From NCBI RefSeq assembly GCF_900119365.1, contig NZ_FPJO01000010.1, positions 62,001 to 126,000 on the forward strand: 64,000 bases of DNA, given 5' to 3'. Shown here piece by piece: positions 50,387 through 59,169 of the stretch. The notes beneath the pieces were generated by a model. That model did no database searches, was not told the DNA's origin, and saw only the letters and a list, made by a program, of their open reading frames with translations. Each line of letters begins with the position of its first letter. The stretch's first letter is position 1. The translations under genes were made by a program, and so were the position numbers. This stretch comes from Streptomyces atratus. Its GTDB lineage: Bacteria > Actinomycetota > Actinomycetes > Streptomycetales > Streptomycetaceae.

Positions 50387-53338
50387 TCAGCGCACCACAG
50401 CCCCTGGCCGGGTGGCCCGTTCCAGTTCCATCAGCACCGAGTGGTACGAGTGGCCCGTGGCCCGGTCCATACCGATCTCGCACATCCGGTTGGCCGAGAG
50501 ATAGGCGTCGTACTCGCGCCCGTTCACCTCGGCGGCCTCCTTCGCCGTCGCCGAGGCCGTCAACTCCTTGTGCAGCATGCCCCGGTCGCCCGCGAAGGCG
50601 CAGCAGCCGGCGTCGTCGGGGATCACGACCTCCTCGGCGCAGGCCTCCGCGACCGTACGAAGCTGCTGCACATCGTCCAGATGCTGCATGGAGCACGTCG
50701 GGTGCAGGACCGCCGAACCGGTCTTCCGGAGGACCGTCAGCTTCGGAAGCAGCTCGTCGGCCGCCCAGACCAGGGAGTCGACGATGGTCAGCTCCCGGTG
50801 CAACTCCCGGTTGTCGTCGGTGAGATACGGCACCACCTCATGGGCGATGCCCAGGGTGCACGACGAGGCGTCGACGACCAGTGGGAGCTTTCCGCCGGCC
50901 GTCCAGCCCCAGGCCGCCTCCACGATGCGGTTGGCCATCACCGCGTTGCCCTCGTCGTACCCCTTGGAGTGCCAGATCGTCGCGCAGCAGGTCCCTGCGA
51001 CATCGTCCGGAATCCATACCGGCTTTCCGGCGCGGGCGGAGACGGCGACGACGGCCTGCGGCAGCGACGGACCGCGATGGCCCTCGGGGCCGCCGAAGAT
51101 GCGGTTCACACACGCCGGGTAGTAGACCGCACTCGCCCCGACACGGGAGGTGCGGGGCAGCTTACGGGCGGCGGCGCCAGGAATCTCCGGCAGCCACTCG
51201 GGTACCAGATCGGGGCGCACGGCCCTGCGGGCGAGAGCGGTGACGGTCTCCAGCGGTCCGTCGCCGAGCCGGTCGCCGATCCGGTCGGCCGCGGCCACCG
51301 CGAGCCGCGCCGCCGCCTCCACCGCTTTGAAGTTCTTCGCCGTGAGCGCCGCGATCCGCTCCTCGCGCGGCGAGTGCCGCCGGTGACGGAAGTCCTTCAT
51401 CATGGCGCCGGTGTCGATGCCCACCGGGCAGGCGAGCTTGCATGTCGAGTCGCCGGCACAGGTGTCGACGGCGTCATAGCCGTAGGCGTCGAGCAGCTGC
51501 GTCTCCACCGGGGAGCCGCCGGGCTGCCGCATCATCTCCCGGCGCAGCACGATCCGCTGGCGCGGGGACGTGGTCAGGTCGTGGCTGGGACAGGTGGGCT
51601 CGCAGAAACCGCACTCGATGCAGGGGTCGGCGATCGCCTCGACCTCGGGAATGGTCTTCAGCCCGCGCAGATGGGCCTTCGGGTCGCGGTCGAGGACGAT
51701 CCGGGGGGCCAGGACGCCGTCGGGGTCGATGATCTGCTTGGTGCGCCACATCAGCTCGGTCGCCCTGGGGCCCCATTCCAGCTCCAGGAAGGGGGCGATA
51801 TTGCGGCCGGTGGCGTGCTCGGCCTTCAGGGAGCCGTCGAAACGCTCCACCGTCAGCCGGCAGAAGTCGTCCATGAACGCGGCGTAGCGGTCGACGTCGG
51901 ACGGCTCGGCCGCGTCGAAGGCGAGCAGGAAGTGGAGGTTGCCGTGCGCCGCGTGGCCCGCCACGGCGGCGTCGAAGCCGTGTTCCGCCTGGAGCGAGAG
52001 CAGGGCCTCGCAGGCCTCGGCCAGCCGGGCGGGCGGCACTGCGAAGTCCTCCGTGATCAGCGTCGTACCCGAGGGGCGGGAGCCGCCGACCGCGGTGACG
52101 AATGCCTTGCGGGCCTTCCAGTAGCCGGAGATGACCTTGGTGTCACGGGTGAACCCATTGGTCACCGAGGGGACGGGCGCGACCAGGTCGAGCTCCTCGA
52201 CGACGGCCGCCGCCGCCCGCTCGTACGCCTCCTGGCCGCGCTCGTCCGGGGCCCGGAACTCCACCAGCAGCGCCGCGGTCTCCTTGGGCAGCTCGGCCCA
52301 GTCCGCGGGCACGCCCTGGACACTCACCGACGCGCGCAGCGTATTGCCGTCCATCAGCTCGACGGCGATCGCCCCTGCCTCGCTGAACCGGGGCACGGCG
52401 GCCGCCGCCGCGGTCAGGGACGGGAAGAACAGCAGGGCCGTGGAGATCCGGCGGTCCAGCGGCAGCGTGTCGAAGACGACCTCGGAGATGAAGCCGAAGG
52501 TGCCCTCGGAGCCGACCATCAGACCGCGCAGGATCTGGACCGGTGTCGAGCCGTCCAGGAAGGCGTCGAGGCGGTAGCCGTTGGTGTTCTTGATCTCGTA
52601 CTTGGCGCGGATCCGGGCGGTGAGCGCGGCATCCGCCTCGATCTCCGCCTTCAGGGCCAGCAGCCCCTCGCACAGCCGCGGCTCGGCGCGGGCGAGGTCC
52701 TCGTCCGCGGCCGGATCGGCCGTGTCGACGACGGTGCCGCTCGGCAGCACGAAGATGAGGGAGGAGACCGTGCGGTAGGAATTGCGGGTCGTGCCCGCCG
52801 TCATCCCCGAGGCGTTGTTGGCGACGACTCCGCCGATCGTGCAGGCGATGGCGCTGGCCGGGTCGGGGCCCAGCAGCCGGCCGTGGCGGGCGAGGGCGGC
52901 ATTGGCCCGCACGACCGTCGTACCCGGCCGGATACGGGCCTGCGCGCCGTCGTCCAGGACCTCGATGCCCGCCCAGTGGTGGCGGACGTCGACCAGGATG
53001 TCCTCGCCCTGGGCCTGGCCGTTCAGACTGGTGCCGGCCGCCCGGAAGACGACCTCACGGCCCCTTCCGTGCGCGTACGACAGGACCGCCGAGATGTCGT
53101 CGATGTCCTCCGGGACCACGACGACCTGCGGGACGAAGCGGTACGGGCTGGCGTCGGAGGCGTACTTCACCAGGTCGGAGACATTCCACAGCACCTTCTC
53201 CGGACCGAGCAGGGCGATCAGATCGCCGCGCAGCGGCTCGGGCGTGCCCGGAGCCTGCCGGTCGGGGACCCGGTCCACGGACGGCGTCCGCACCGCTTCG
53301 GGGCGGAGTGCTTCCGGCTTCGGCTCCAGCAGTGGCAT
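50387..53338 (-). CDS. D-lactate-dehydrogenase-like FAD/4Fe-4S oxidoreductase
   Basis: A 983-residue fusion. The N-terminal FAD domain (FAD_binding_4) has VVFRAAGTSLNGQAQGEDIL near residue 95 and GGVVANNASGM near 168. The FAD-oxidase C domain follows, with HGNLHFLLAF. Then comes a ferredoxin region with CIECGFCEPTCPS and CAGDSTCKLACPVGID near residues 590-660, and a CCG-type C-terminus (GTCCATIWHSKG, HPTCSMQHL, DDAGCCAFAGDRG). This order matches quinone-dependent D-lactate dehydrogenases (Dld-II type) that feed electrons to the respiratory chain; D-2-hydroxyglutarate is an alternative substrate. ATG 53338 follows GAGGAGA. Only one gene in the transcript. Confidence 0.85.
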   Translation of the reverse strand: MPLLEPKPEALRPEAVRTPSVDRVPDRQAPGTPEPLRGDLIALLGPEKVLWNVSDLVKYASDASPYRFVPQVVVVPEDIDDISAVLSYAHGRGREVVFRAAGTSLNGQAQGEDILVDVRHHWAGIEVLDDGAQARIRPGTTVVRANAALARHGRLLGPDPASAIACTIGGVVANNASGMTAGTTRNSYRTVSSLIFVLPSGTVVDTADPAADEDLARAEPRLCEGLLALKAEIEADAALTARIRAKYEIKNTNGYRLDAFLDGSTPVQILRGLMVGSEGTFGFISEVVFDTLPLDRRISTALLFFPSLTAAAAAVPRFSEAGAIAVELMDGNTLRASVSVQGVPADWAELPKETAALLVEFRAPDERGQEAYERAAAAVVEELDLVAPVPSVTNGFTRDTKVISGYWKARKAFVTAVGGSRPSGTTLITEDFAVPPARLAEACEALLSLQAEHGFDAAVAGHAAHGNLHFLLAFDAAEPSDVDRYAAFMDDFCRLTVERFDGSLKAEHATGRNIAPFLELEWGPRATELMWRTKQIIDPDGVLAPRIVLDRDPKAHLRGLKTIPEVEAIADPCIECGFCEPTCPSHDLTTSPRQRIVLRREMMRQPGGSPVETQLLDAYGYDAVDTCAGDSTCKLACPVGIDTGAMMKDFRHRRHSPREERIAALTAKNFKAVEAAARLAVAAADRIGDRLGDGPLETVTALARRAVRPDLVPEWLPEIPGAAARKLPRTSRVGASAVYYPACVNRIFGGPEGHRGPSLPQAVVAVSARAGKPVWIPDDVAGTCCATIWHSKGYDEGNAVMANRIVEAAWGWTAGGKLPLVVDASSCTLGIAHEVVPYLTDDNRELHRELTIVDSLVWAADELLPKLTVLRKTGSAVLHPTCSMQHLDDVQQLRTVAEACAEEVVIPDDAGCCAFAGDRGMLHKELTASATAKEAAEVNGREYDAYLSANRMCEIGMDRATGHSYHSVLMELERATRPGAVVR

Positions 53339-53423
53339 GTCGAGGTCTCCTCGGCGGTTCGGTTCGGTTCCACGGCGGCGGACGCGCGTCACCCGGCGGG
53401 CGCATGCGTGTCCGTGCGGTGTT

Positions 53424-53867
53424 CTAACAGCGGCGCTCCGGCATTCCGTTGACCAGAGCGGACAGCAGCCCGCCGAACACCGTGCGCTGATCGGCGGTCA
53501 GTGGGGCCAGGATCTCCTCTGCGGCGGCGCGGCGCGCTTCGCGCAGCGACCGGAGGGTGGCGAGGCCCTCCTCGGTGATCTCGATGCGGACCACCCGGCG
53601 GCTGTCCGGATCGGGGGCGCGACGCACCCGTCCGCTCGCCTCCAGGCCGTCGACCAGGGTGGTCACGGCGCGCGGGACGACGTCCAGGCGCTGCGCGAGA
53701 TCGGCCATCCGGGGCGGGCCGTCGTAATGCGCGACGGTGCGGAGCAGCCGGAACTGCGCGGGAGTGATGCCCATCGGCTCCAGCTGGCGGCTCTGGATCC
53801 GCTGGAGCCTGCGGGTCACCCGCAGCAACTGCTCGGCGAGCACGCCGTCGGCGTCGGAGGAGTCCAT
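53424..53867 (-). CDS. MarR-family regulator
   Basis: A 147-residue winged-helix protein. Recognition region: MADLAQRLDVVPRAVTTLVDGLEASG near residues 54-79, followed by the wing (RRAPDPDSRRVVRIEITEEG). It is divergent from the ABC exporter at 54016. The CATTGT-n11-ACAATG repeat between them is a probable operator. MarR proteins of this set-up normally repress the adjacent exporter and release DNA on binding its substrate. Ligand unknown. Confidence 0.9.
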   Translation of the reverse strand: MDSSDADGVLAEQLLRVTRRLQRIQSRQLEPMGITPAQFRLLRTVAHYDGPPRMADLAQRLDVVPRAVTTLVDGLEASGRVRRAPDPDSRRVVRIEITEEGLATLRSLREARRAAAEEILAPLTADQRTVFGGLLSALVNGMPERRC

Positions 53868-53893
53868 GAAGGGAACAATATCAGGACTCCATT

Positions 53894-53916
53894 CATTGTG
53901 AGCATAGGTAACAATG
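53894..53916. promoter_or_regulatory. Probable MarR operator
   Basis: CATTGT (53894-53899) and ACAATG (53911-53916) form a perfect inverted repeat with an 11-base centre, in the 148-base gap between the MarR start (53867) and the ABC start (54016). Its 23-base size suits a MarR dimer. Confidence 0.65.
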
Positions 53917-54015
53917 AGCTAAGCTCTCAAAAGTCCGCTCGCTCGAGCCCCTGCTCGAAGCCCTGCCCGACCCCCCGCTCGAGTCGCAGCCGCCGCACGC
54001 CCGACGAAGGAGCCC

Positions 54016-55821
54016 ATGAAACCCGACGCGATCAACTGGACACCCCCGCCGAAGGACGCGAACCGTCCGCCCGCCGAGGTGCGCCGCATCCTGCGCCTCT
54101 TCCGTCCCTACCGAGGCCGGCTCGCGCTGGTCGGGCTGCTCGTCGGCGCCTCGTCGCTGGTGTCGGTCGCCTCGCCCTTCCTGCTGCGCGAGATCCTGGA
54201 CACCGCCATCCCCCAGGGGCGTACGGGGCTGTTGTCGCTGCTCGCCCTCGGCATGATCCTCACCGCCGTGATGAACAGCGTCTTCGGTGTCCTGCAGACC
54301 CTGATCTCCACCACGGTCGGCCAGCGGGTCATGCACGACCTGCGCACCGCCGTCTACGCCCAGCTGCAGCGGATGCCGCTCGCCTTCTTCACCCGGACCC
54401 GCACCGGCGAGGTCCAGTCCCGCATCGCCAACGACATTGGCGGCATGCAGGCGACCGTCACCTCCACCGCGACGTCGCTGGTCTCCAATCTCACCGCGGT
54501 CATCGCCACGGTCGTCGCCATGCTGGCGCTCGACTGGCGGCTCACCCTGGTCTCGCTCCTGCTGCTGCCGGTCTTCGTCTGGATCAGCCGCAGGGTCGGC
54601 CGCGAGCGCAAGAAGATCACCACCCGGCGCCAGAAGCAGATGGCCGCCATGGCGGCCACGGTCACCGAGTCGCTCTCCGTCAGCGGCATCCTGCTCGGCC
54701 GGACGATGGGCCGTGCGGACTCCCTCACCAAGGGCTTCGCCGAGGAGTCCGAGAAGCTCGTCGACCTCGAAGTGCGTTCCAGCATGGCCGGGCGGTGGCG
54801 GATGTCCACGATCGGCATCGTCATGGCCGCCATGCCCGCCGTCATCTACTGGGCGGCCGGCCTCGCCCTGCAGTCCGGCGGACCCGCCGTCTCCATCGGC
54901 ACCCTCGTCGCCTTCGTCTCGCTCCAGCAGGGCCTCTTCCGGCCCGCCGTGAGCCTGCTCTCCACCGGGGTGGACATGCAGACGTCCCTCGCGCTCTTCC
55001 AGCGGATCTTCGAGTACCTCGACCTCGACGTGGACATCACCGAGCCCGAGAACCCGGTCCGGCTGGAGACGATCCGCGGCGAGATCCGCTTCGAGGACGT
55101 CGACTTCAGCTACGACGAGAAGAGTGGTCCGACCCTCAGCGGCATCGATGTGACCGTCCCGGCCGGCGGCAGCCTGGCGGTCGTCGGGCCGACCGGATCC
55201 GGCAAGTCCACGCTCAGCCATCTGGTGCCCCGGCTCTACGACGTCACCGGCGGCCGGGTCACGCTCGACGGAGTCGACGTACGCGATCTGGATTTCGACA
55301 CCCTGGCGAGAGCCGTGGGCGTGGTCTCCCAGGAGACCTACCTCTTCCACGCCTCGGTCGCCGACAACCTGCGCTTCGCCAAGCCGGACGCGACCGACGC
55401 CGAGATCGAGGCGGCGGCCCGCGCGGCACAGATCCACGACCACATCGCCTCACTGCCCGACGGCTACGACACCCTCGTCGGCGAGCGCGGCTACCGCTTC
55501 TCCGGCGGCGAGAAGCAGCGCCTCGCGATCGCCCGCACGATTCTGCGCGACCCGCCCGTCCTGGTGCTCGACGAGGCGACGAGCGCCCTCGACACCCGTA
55601 CGGAATTCGCCGTGCAGGAAGCGATCGACGCGCTCTCCGAGGGGCGTACGACCATCACCATCGCGCACCGGCTCTCCACCGTCCGCGACGCCGACCAGAT
55701 CGTCGTCCTGGACGGCGGCCGGACCGCCGAGCGCGGCAGCCACGAGGAACTGCTCCGACGAGACGGCCGCTATGCCGCGCTGGTCCGACGCGACACCCAA
55801 CTGGCCCCCGCGACAAGCTGA
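54016..55821 (+). CDS. Multidrug-type ABC exporter (half transporter)
   Basis: A 601-residue fused membrane/ATPase half transporter, probably a homodimer. Six helices lie in residues 35-325. The ATPase is fully canonical: Walker A VVGPTGSGKSTLSH near residue 393, signature FSGGEKQRLAIARTIL (position of LSGGQ) near 497, and Walker B LVLDEATSALDTRT near 516. The H-loop is TITIAHRLSTV. It contrasts with the heterodimer at 44920-48524. It is divergent from MarR, which probably represses it. Likely exports a drug or lipid-like compound. ATG 54016 has GAAGGAG upstream. Confidence 0.9.
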   Translation: MKPDAINWTPPPKDANRPPAEVRRILRLFRPYRGRLALVGLLVGASSLVSVASPFLLREILDTAIPQGRTGLLSLLALGMILTAVMNSVFGVLQTLISTTVGQRVMHDLRTAVYAQLQRMPLAFFTRTRTGEVQSRIANDIGGMQATVTSTATSLVSNLTAVIATVVAMLALDWRLTLVSLLLLPVFVWISRRVGRERKKITTRRQKQMAAMAATVTESLSVSGILLGRTMGRADSLTKGFAEESEKLVDLEVRSSMAGRWRMSTIGIVMAAMPAVIYWAAGLALQSGGPAVSIGTLVAFVSLQQGLFRPAVSLLSTGVDMQTSLALFQRIFEYLDLDVDITEPENPVRLETIRGEIRFEDVDFSYDEKSGPTLSGIDVTVPAGGSLAVVGPTGSGKSTLSHLVPRLYDVTGGRVTLDGVDVRDLDFDTLARAVGVVSQETYLFHASVADNLRFAKPDATDAEIEAAARAAQIHDHIASLPDGYDTLVGERGYRFSGGEKQRLAIARTILRDPPVLVLDEATSALDTRTEFAVQEAIDALSEGRTTITIAHRLSTVRDADQIVVLDGGRTAERGSHEELLRRDGRYAALVRRDTQLAPATS

Positions 55822-55863
55822 TCGACGAGACCGGGCGGACCGTCGGGCCGCACACGCGGCGAC

Positions 55864-55895
55864 GCCGCCGCTCCCGTGGGACGGGGAGCGACGGC
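55864..55895. terminator. Bidirectional hairpin between the ABC gene and the 19-aa gene
   Basis: GCCGCCGCTCCC (55864-55875) pairs 11 of 12 with GGGAGCGACGGC (55884-55895), 8-nt loop. It ends the plus-strand exporter transcript and the minus-strand peptide transcript. Confidence 0.75.
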
Positions 55896-55912
55896 GCCGG
55901 GCGGAGCGATGG

Positions 55913-55972
55913 TCAGATGAGCCAACCCACGAAGTGGACGATGCCGGCGAGCAGGTTGGTGATGACGTTCAT
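55913..55972 (-). CDS. 19-residue hydrophobic peptide gene
   Basis: On the minus strand ATG 55972 opens MNVITNLLAGIVHFVGWLI and stops at TGA 55913. An excellent ribosome site, AAGGAGAA, lies about 8 bases upstream, which is rarely seen by chance. The peptide is one amphipathic/hydrophobic helix with a conserved-looking LLAGIVHFVGWL core. I recall near-identical short ORFs in other streptomycetes, but did not search. A hairpin follows the stop. It could be a membrane-active peptide or a small accessory protein. No partner gene is evident. Confidence 0.65.
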   Translation of the reverse strand: MNVITNLLAGIVHFVGWLI

Positions 55973-56189
55973 TCGGTGTTTCTCCTTGTACGTGGTGCAT
56001 ATGTGGGACAGCGCAGTCGCGGTCTGCAGCCCGTCGCTTGCGCCCTGTAATCATCCTGCGCCGCAGGGGAGTTGAGCAACGAATTGCGGAACGATCACGC
56101 GTTCCAGCGAACATCCGATCCCTTGTTCGTGTGTTCCATTCCGGGAATGCCGGGCCCGTGTCGTCCGGGCCTCGCGGTCGAGCCCGGGA

Positions 56190-56801
56190 CCACCGAGAAG
56201 GCCGCCGGTACGGCGGACCTGCCGCTCCCGGCCGCGGCGAAGGGCAATCCCGAGGGCTACCTCTTCCCGGCGACGTACCCCGTCACCTCTGGCACGACCC
56301 CGCAGAGCCTGCTCAGGTACATGGTCGACACCGCGGTTCGGCGATTCGGCGCGGGCCACATCACCGAGGGCGCACGGCGCAACGGCGTCCCGGTGTACCG
56401 GACGGTGACGATCGCGAGCATCGTGCAGGCGGAGGCGGACAGCGTGGCCGACATGGGCAAGGTCGCCAGAGTCGTCTACAACCGGCTGGACCGGAGCATG
56501 CCGCTCCAGATGGACTCCACGCTCAACTACGCGCTGAACCGCAGCACCCTGCACACCACCGAGGGCGACACGAAGATCGACAGCCCGTACAACAGCTATG
56601 AGCGCAAGGGGCTGCCGCCCACCCCCCATCGGGAACCCGGGGGAGCAGGCGATGACGGCGGCGATCAACCCCACTCCCGGAGCGTGGCTGTACTTCGTCA
56701 CGGTCGGGCCGGGGGACACCCGTTTCACCGGCAGCTACACGGAACACCAGAAGAACGTGGCGGAGTTCAACCGCAACCACCGCGGCGCGTCCGCCGGCTG
56801 A
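56190..56801 (+). pseudogene. MltG-like endolytic transglycosylase remnant, frameshifted
   Basis: The C-terminal half of a YceG/MltG lytic transglycosylase. It has GYLFPATYPVTSGTTPQSLL, then the catalytic-site stretch TIASIVQAEADSVADM (Glu of the family active site), then ARVVYNRLDRSMPLQMDSTL. The frame is broken at 56622-56627 (six C's): the first frame reads GLPPTPHREPGG, while the next frame continues correctly with GLPPTPIGNPGEQAMTAAIN and then LYFVTVGPGD and YTEHQKNVAEFNRN. One extra C explains the shift. The N-terminus (membrane helix and LysM-like part) is also missing. Two independent lesions make it non-functional. Confidence 0.85.
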
Positions 56802-56813
56802 GCACCCGCGCCG

Positions 56814-57938
56814 TCACACCACGGCGGGGGCGAGTGCCGCATCGGCCTCCGCCACCGCGTCCTGCCCGTCCAGCAGCCGGCCGATCGCGCGCACCGCAGC
56901 CCGCCCCGCCCGGTTGGCGCCGATCGTGCTGGCGGACGGCCCGTACCCGACGAGATGGATGCGCGCGTCCCGTACCGCCCGAGTGCCCTCGACCCGGATG
57001 CCGCCGCCCGGCTCGCGCAGCTTCAGGGGTGCGAGGTGATCGATGGCGGCCCGGAATCCGGTGGCCCAGAGGATGACGTCCGCCTCGACCGTCCGGCCGT
57101 CGTCCCAGGCGACCCCGTCGGGCGTGATCCGGTCGAACATCGGCAGCCGGTCCAGCACCCCCGTCTCGCGGGCACGCCGCACCGCGTCCGTGAGCGGCAG
57201 CCCGGTCACGCTCACCACACTCTCCGGGGGCAGCCCGCGCCGCACCCGCTCCTCCACCAGTGCCACCGCGGCCCGTCCCCGGTCCGCGTCGAAGGGGCCG
57301 TCCCGGAAGACCGGTGGCCGTCGCGTCACCCAGTACGTCTCGGCCGCCACCTCGGCGATCTCCATCAGATGCTGCGTACCGGAGGCGCCGCCGCCGACCA
57401 CCACCACGCGCTGTCCGGTGAATTCGGCCGGACCCGGGTAATTCGCGGTGTGCAGTTGCCGCCCCCGGAAGCTCTCCTGCCCCGGGTAGCGCGGCCAGAA
57501 CGGCCGGTCCCAGGTGCCGGTGGCGTTGATCAGGGCACGGGTGGCGTACGTACCCTCGGAGGTCTCGACGAGCAGCCGCCCGTCGGCACCCTCACGTACC
57601 GTGCTCACCTCGACGGGGCGGTGGACCCGCAGGTCGAAGGCACGCTCGTACGCGGTGAAGTACTCACCGATCACCTCGGAGGAGGGCCGGTCGTCGTCCG
57701 CGCCGGTGAGCTCCATGCCGGGCAGGGCGTGCATGCCGTGGACCTTGCCGTACGTCAGCGAGGGCCAGCGGAACTGCCAGGCGCCGCCGGGGTGCGGGGC
57801 ATGGTCCAGCACGACGAAGTCGCGATCGGGCTCCAGGCCGGTGCGGCGCAGATGGTAGGCGCCGGACAGTCCGGCCTGTCCGGCGCCTACCACGACAACA
57901 TCGATCTCGCGTACTGCGGCCACCCCAAAGTTGTTCAC
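56814..57938 (-). CDS. Flavin-dependent monooxygenase / NAD(P)-binding oxidoreductase
   Basis: A 374-residue soluble flavoprotein. The FAD loop is IDVVVVGAGQAGLSGAYHLR near residues 9-28. A second Rossmann motif, VVVVGGGASGTQHLMEIAEV, near residue 172, binds NADPH. The linking motif INATGTWDRPFWPRYPGQESF resembles the FxGxxxHxxx(Y/F) region of FMO/YUCCA-like enzymes. The end motif is ILWATGFRAAIDHLAPL. GTG 57938 is chosen, possibly leaderless. Substrate is unknown; oxidation of small amine or sulphur compounds or Baeyer-Villiger chemistry are possible. The gene stops 13 bases from the MltG remnant. Confidence 0.83.
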   Translation of the reverse strand: MNNFGVAAVREIDVVVVGAGQAGLSGAYHLRRTGLEPDRDFVVLDHAPHPGGAWQFRWPSLTYGKVHGMHALPGMELTGADDDRPSSEVIGEYFTAYERAFDLRVHRPVEVSTVREGADGRLLVETSEGTYATRALINATGTWDRPFWPRYPGQESFRGRQLHTANYPGPAEFTGQRVVVVGGGASGTQHLMEIAEVAAETYWVTRRPPVFRDGPFDADRGRAAVALVEERVRRGLPPESVVSVTGLPLTDAVRRARETGVLDRLPMFDRITPDGVAWDDGRTVEADVILWATGFRAAIDHLAPLKLREPGGGIRVEGTRAVRDARIHLVGYGPSASTIGANRAGRAAVRAIGRLLDGQDAVAEADAALAPAVV

Positions 57939-58277
57939 GTTTCTACCAACTGTGACGGGGGCGAGGATCTTCCCCGACCGATTGCGGCTCCTCCCCACCG
58001 GCCCGCGGCGGGCCGGTGCGAAGACCCACCGGCCCGCTGTGCTCCACCCCCAGCGCGTGGTACTTCTCGATCCGGTCGGACCGGACACGCGGGCGCGGTT
58101 CGAGCACTGCCTGTCCGAGAGCACGCAACAGGACCTGCCCCTCCCCTCAGGGCCTACCTCGACGTGCTCTTCCTCCATCCGTTCGAGGACGTCGCGTATG
58201 CCACTCGGTACCTCACTCGGCCTCGGGGAGCTTCCTGTTCTCTCCCGTTCTGCGGCGGCTCGGGCGCCGTCATGATC
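57939..58277. other. Intergenic stretch with no supported gene
   Basis: About 340 bases. CACCGGCCC (57996-58004) and GGGCCGGTG (58010-58018) form a hairpin, and CACCGGCCCGC recurs near 58027. Minus-strand pieces such as IRDVLERMEEEHVEVG and DRIEKYHALGVEH look coding-like but lie in different frames with no start; possibly another decayed gene. No family recognised. Confidence 0.4.
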
Positions 58278-59144
58278 TCAACCCGAGGAAACCGCCCCGC
58301 GACCGAGGAGATTGCGTGCCGTGAATCCGAGCAGCCTGCGCGCGGCCGAGGTGTCGACCGGCGCCGCGCGACCCGGCAGCGGGCGCCGCAGCACGGTGGT
58401 GGGGTGGTAGCGGCGCAGAAGTTCCTCCGTCGGGTACGGCACGATGATCTCGGGGGCGCAGAGGTGTACCGCGTGCGCCGCACGGCCGGGTACGTCCAAG
58501 GCCAGCAGCGCGGCCCTCGCCGCGTCATGGACCTCGAGGTACGTCCACAGGTCCCTTGCCCCCGCGGCCGGGTCGGCCGTGAGCCGGGCGGCGTGCGCGT
58601 GCAGCCGTTCCTCGAATCCGCCCACGTACGGATAGCGCAGGCACACCACGCTCATCCCGTGCCGCCGCGCCATCATCTGCGCTGTCAGCTCGTCGACCTG
58701 TTTGGACAGGCCGTAGGGGTCGGCCACCTGGGAGGCCATCGACTCATCGACCGGTGCATACGGTGGATGCGGATCCTCGGCGTCTGTCCAGGGCAGGCCC
58801 GTGACTCCCCAGGAGCTCGCCACCGCCGCATGCCGGATCCCGGCCCGGCCGGCCTCCTCCAGGACGGTGAAGGTCGAGAGGCTGTTGCCCGCGAAGACCT
58901 CGAATGCGGTGTTGCGCGCGGGAGTCGGGATCGCCGCCAGGTGGATGACCGCGTCGGCGCCCTCCAGAGCCGCCCGCACGGTCTTCGCATCGGCGGCGTC
59001 ACCGGTCACGACCAGGCGCGCCGCGAGGTCACCGGGATCATCGAGGACCAAGGCGTTCGCCTCGATCCCGCGCTCGGCGAGCAGCGCGAGGACCGCTCGC
59101 CCGATCCGCCCGGCGGCCCCGGTGACCATCGCTCTTCCGACCAT
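58278..59144 (-). CDS. NAD-dependent epimerase/dehydrogenase (SDR family)
   Basis: A 288-residue extended short-chain dehydrogenase. The NAD loop is VTGAAGRIGRAVLALLAE near residues 7-24; DAVIHLAAIPTPARN near 66 binds the cofactor. The catalytic pair is in DPYGLSKQVDE (YxxxK near residue 143-147), with Ser in VASSWGVTG. It resembles uronate or hexose dehydrogenases rather than UDP-sugar epimerases. ATG 59144 has GGAGAG. It is the last gene in the transcript with the FAD oxidoreductase and the GH-A hydrolase, so it may oxidise the sugar released by them. Confidence 0.8.
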   Translation of the reverse strand: MVGRAMVTGAAGRIGRAVLALLAERGIEANALVLDDPGDLAARLVVTGDAADAKTVRAALEGADAVIHLAAIPTPARNTAFEVFAGNSLSTFTVLEEAGRAGIRHAAVASSWGVTGLPWTDAEDPHPPYAPVDESMASQVADPYGLSKQVDELTAQMMARRHGMSVVCLRYPYVGGFEERLHAHAARLTADPAAGARDLWTYLEVHDAARAALLALDVPGRAAHAVHLCAPEIIVPYPTEELLRRYHPTTVLRRPLPGRAAPVDTSAARRLLGFTARNLLGRGAVSSG

Positions 59145-59169
59145 CCAGTCACTCTCCTGCGTCGTGCTT

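Noticed and set aside
50231..53452. 1073-aa plus-strand ORF over the FAD/Fe-S gene
   Set aside because: Antisense shadow; the minus strand has FAD and 4Fe-4S motifs in order.
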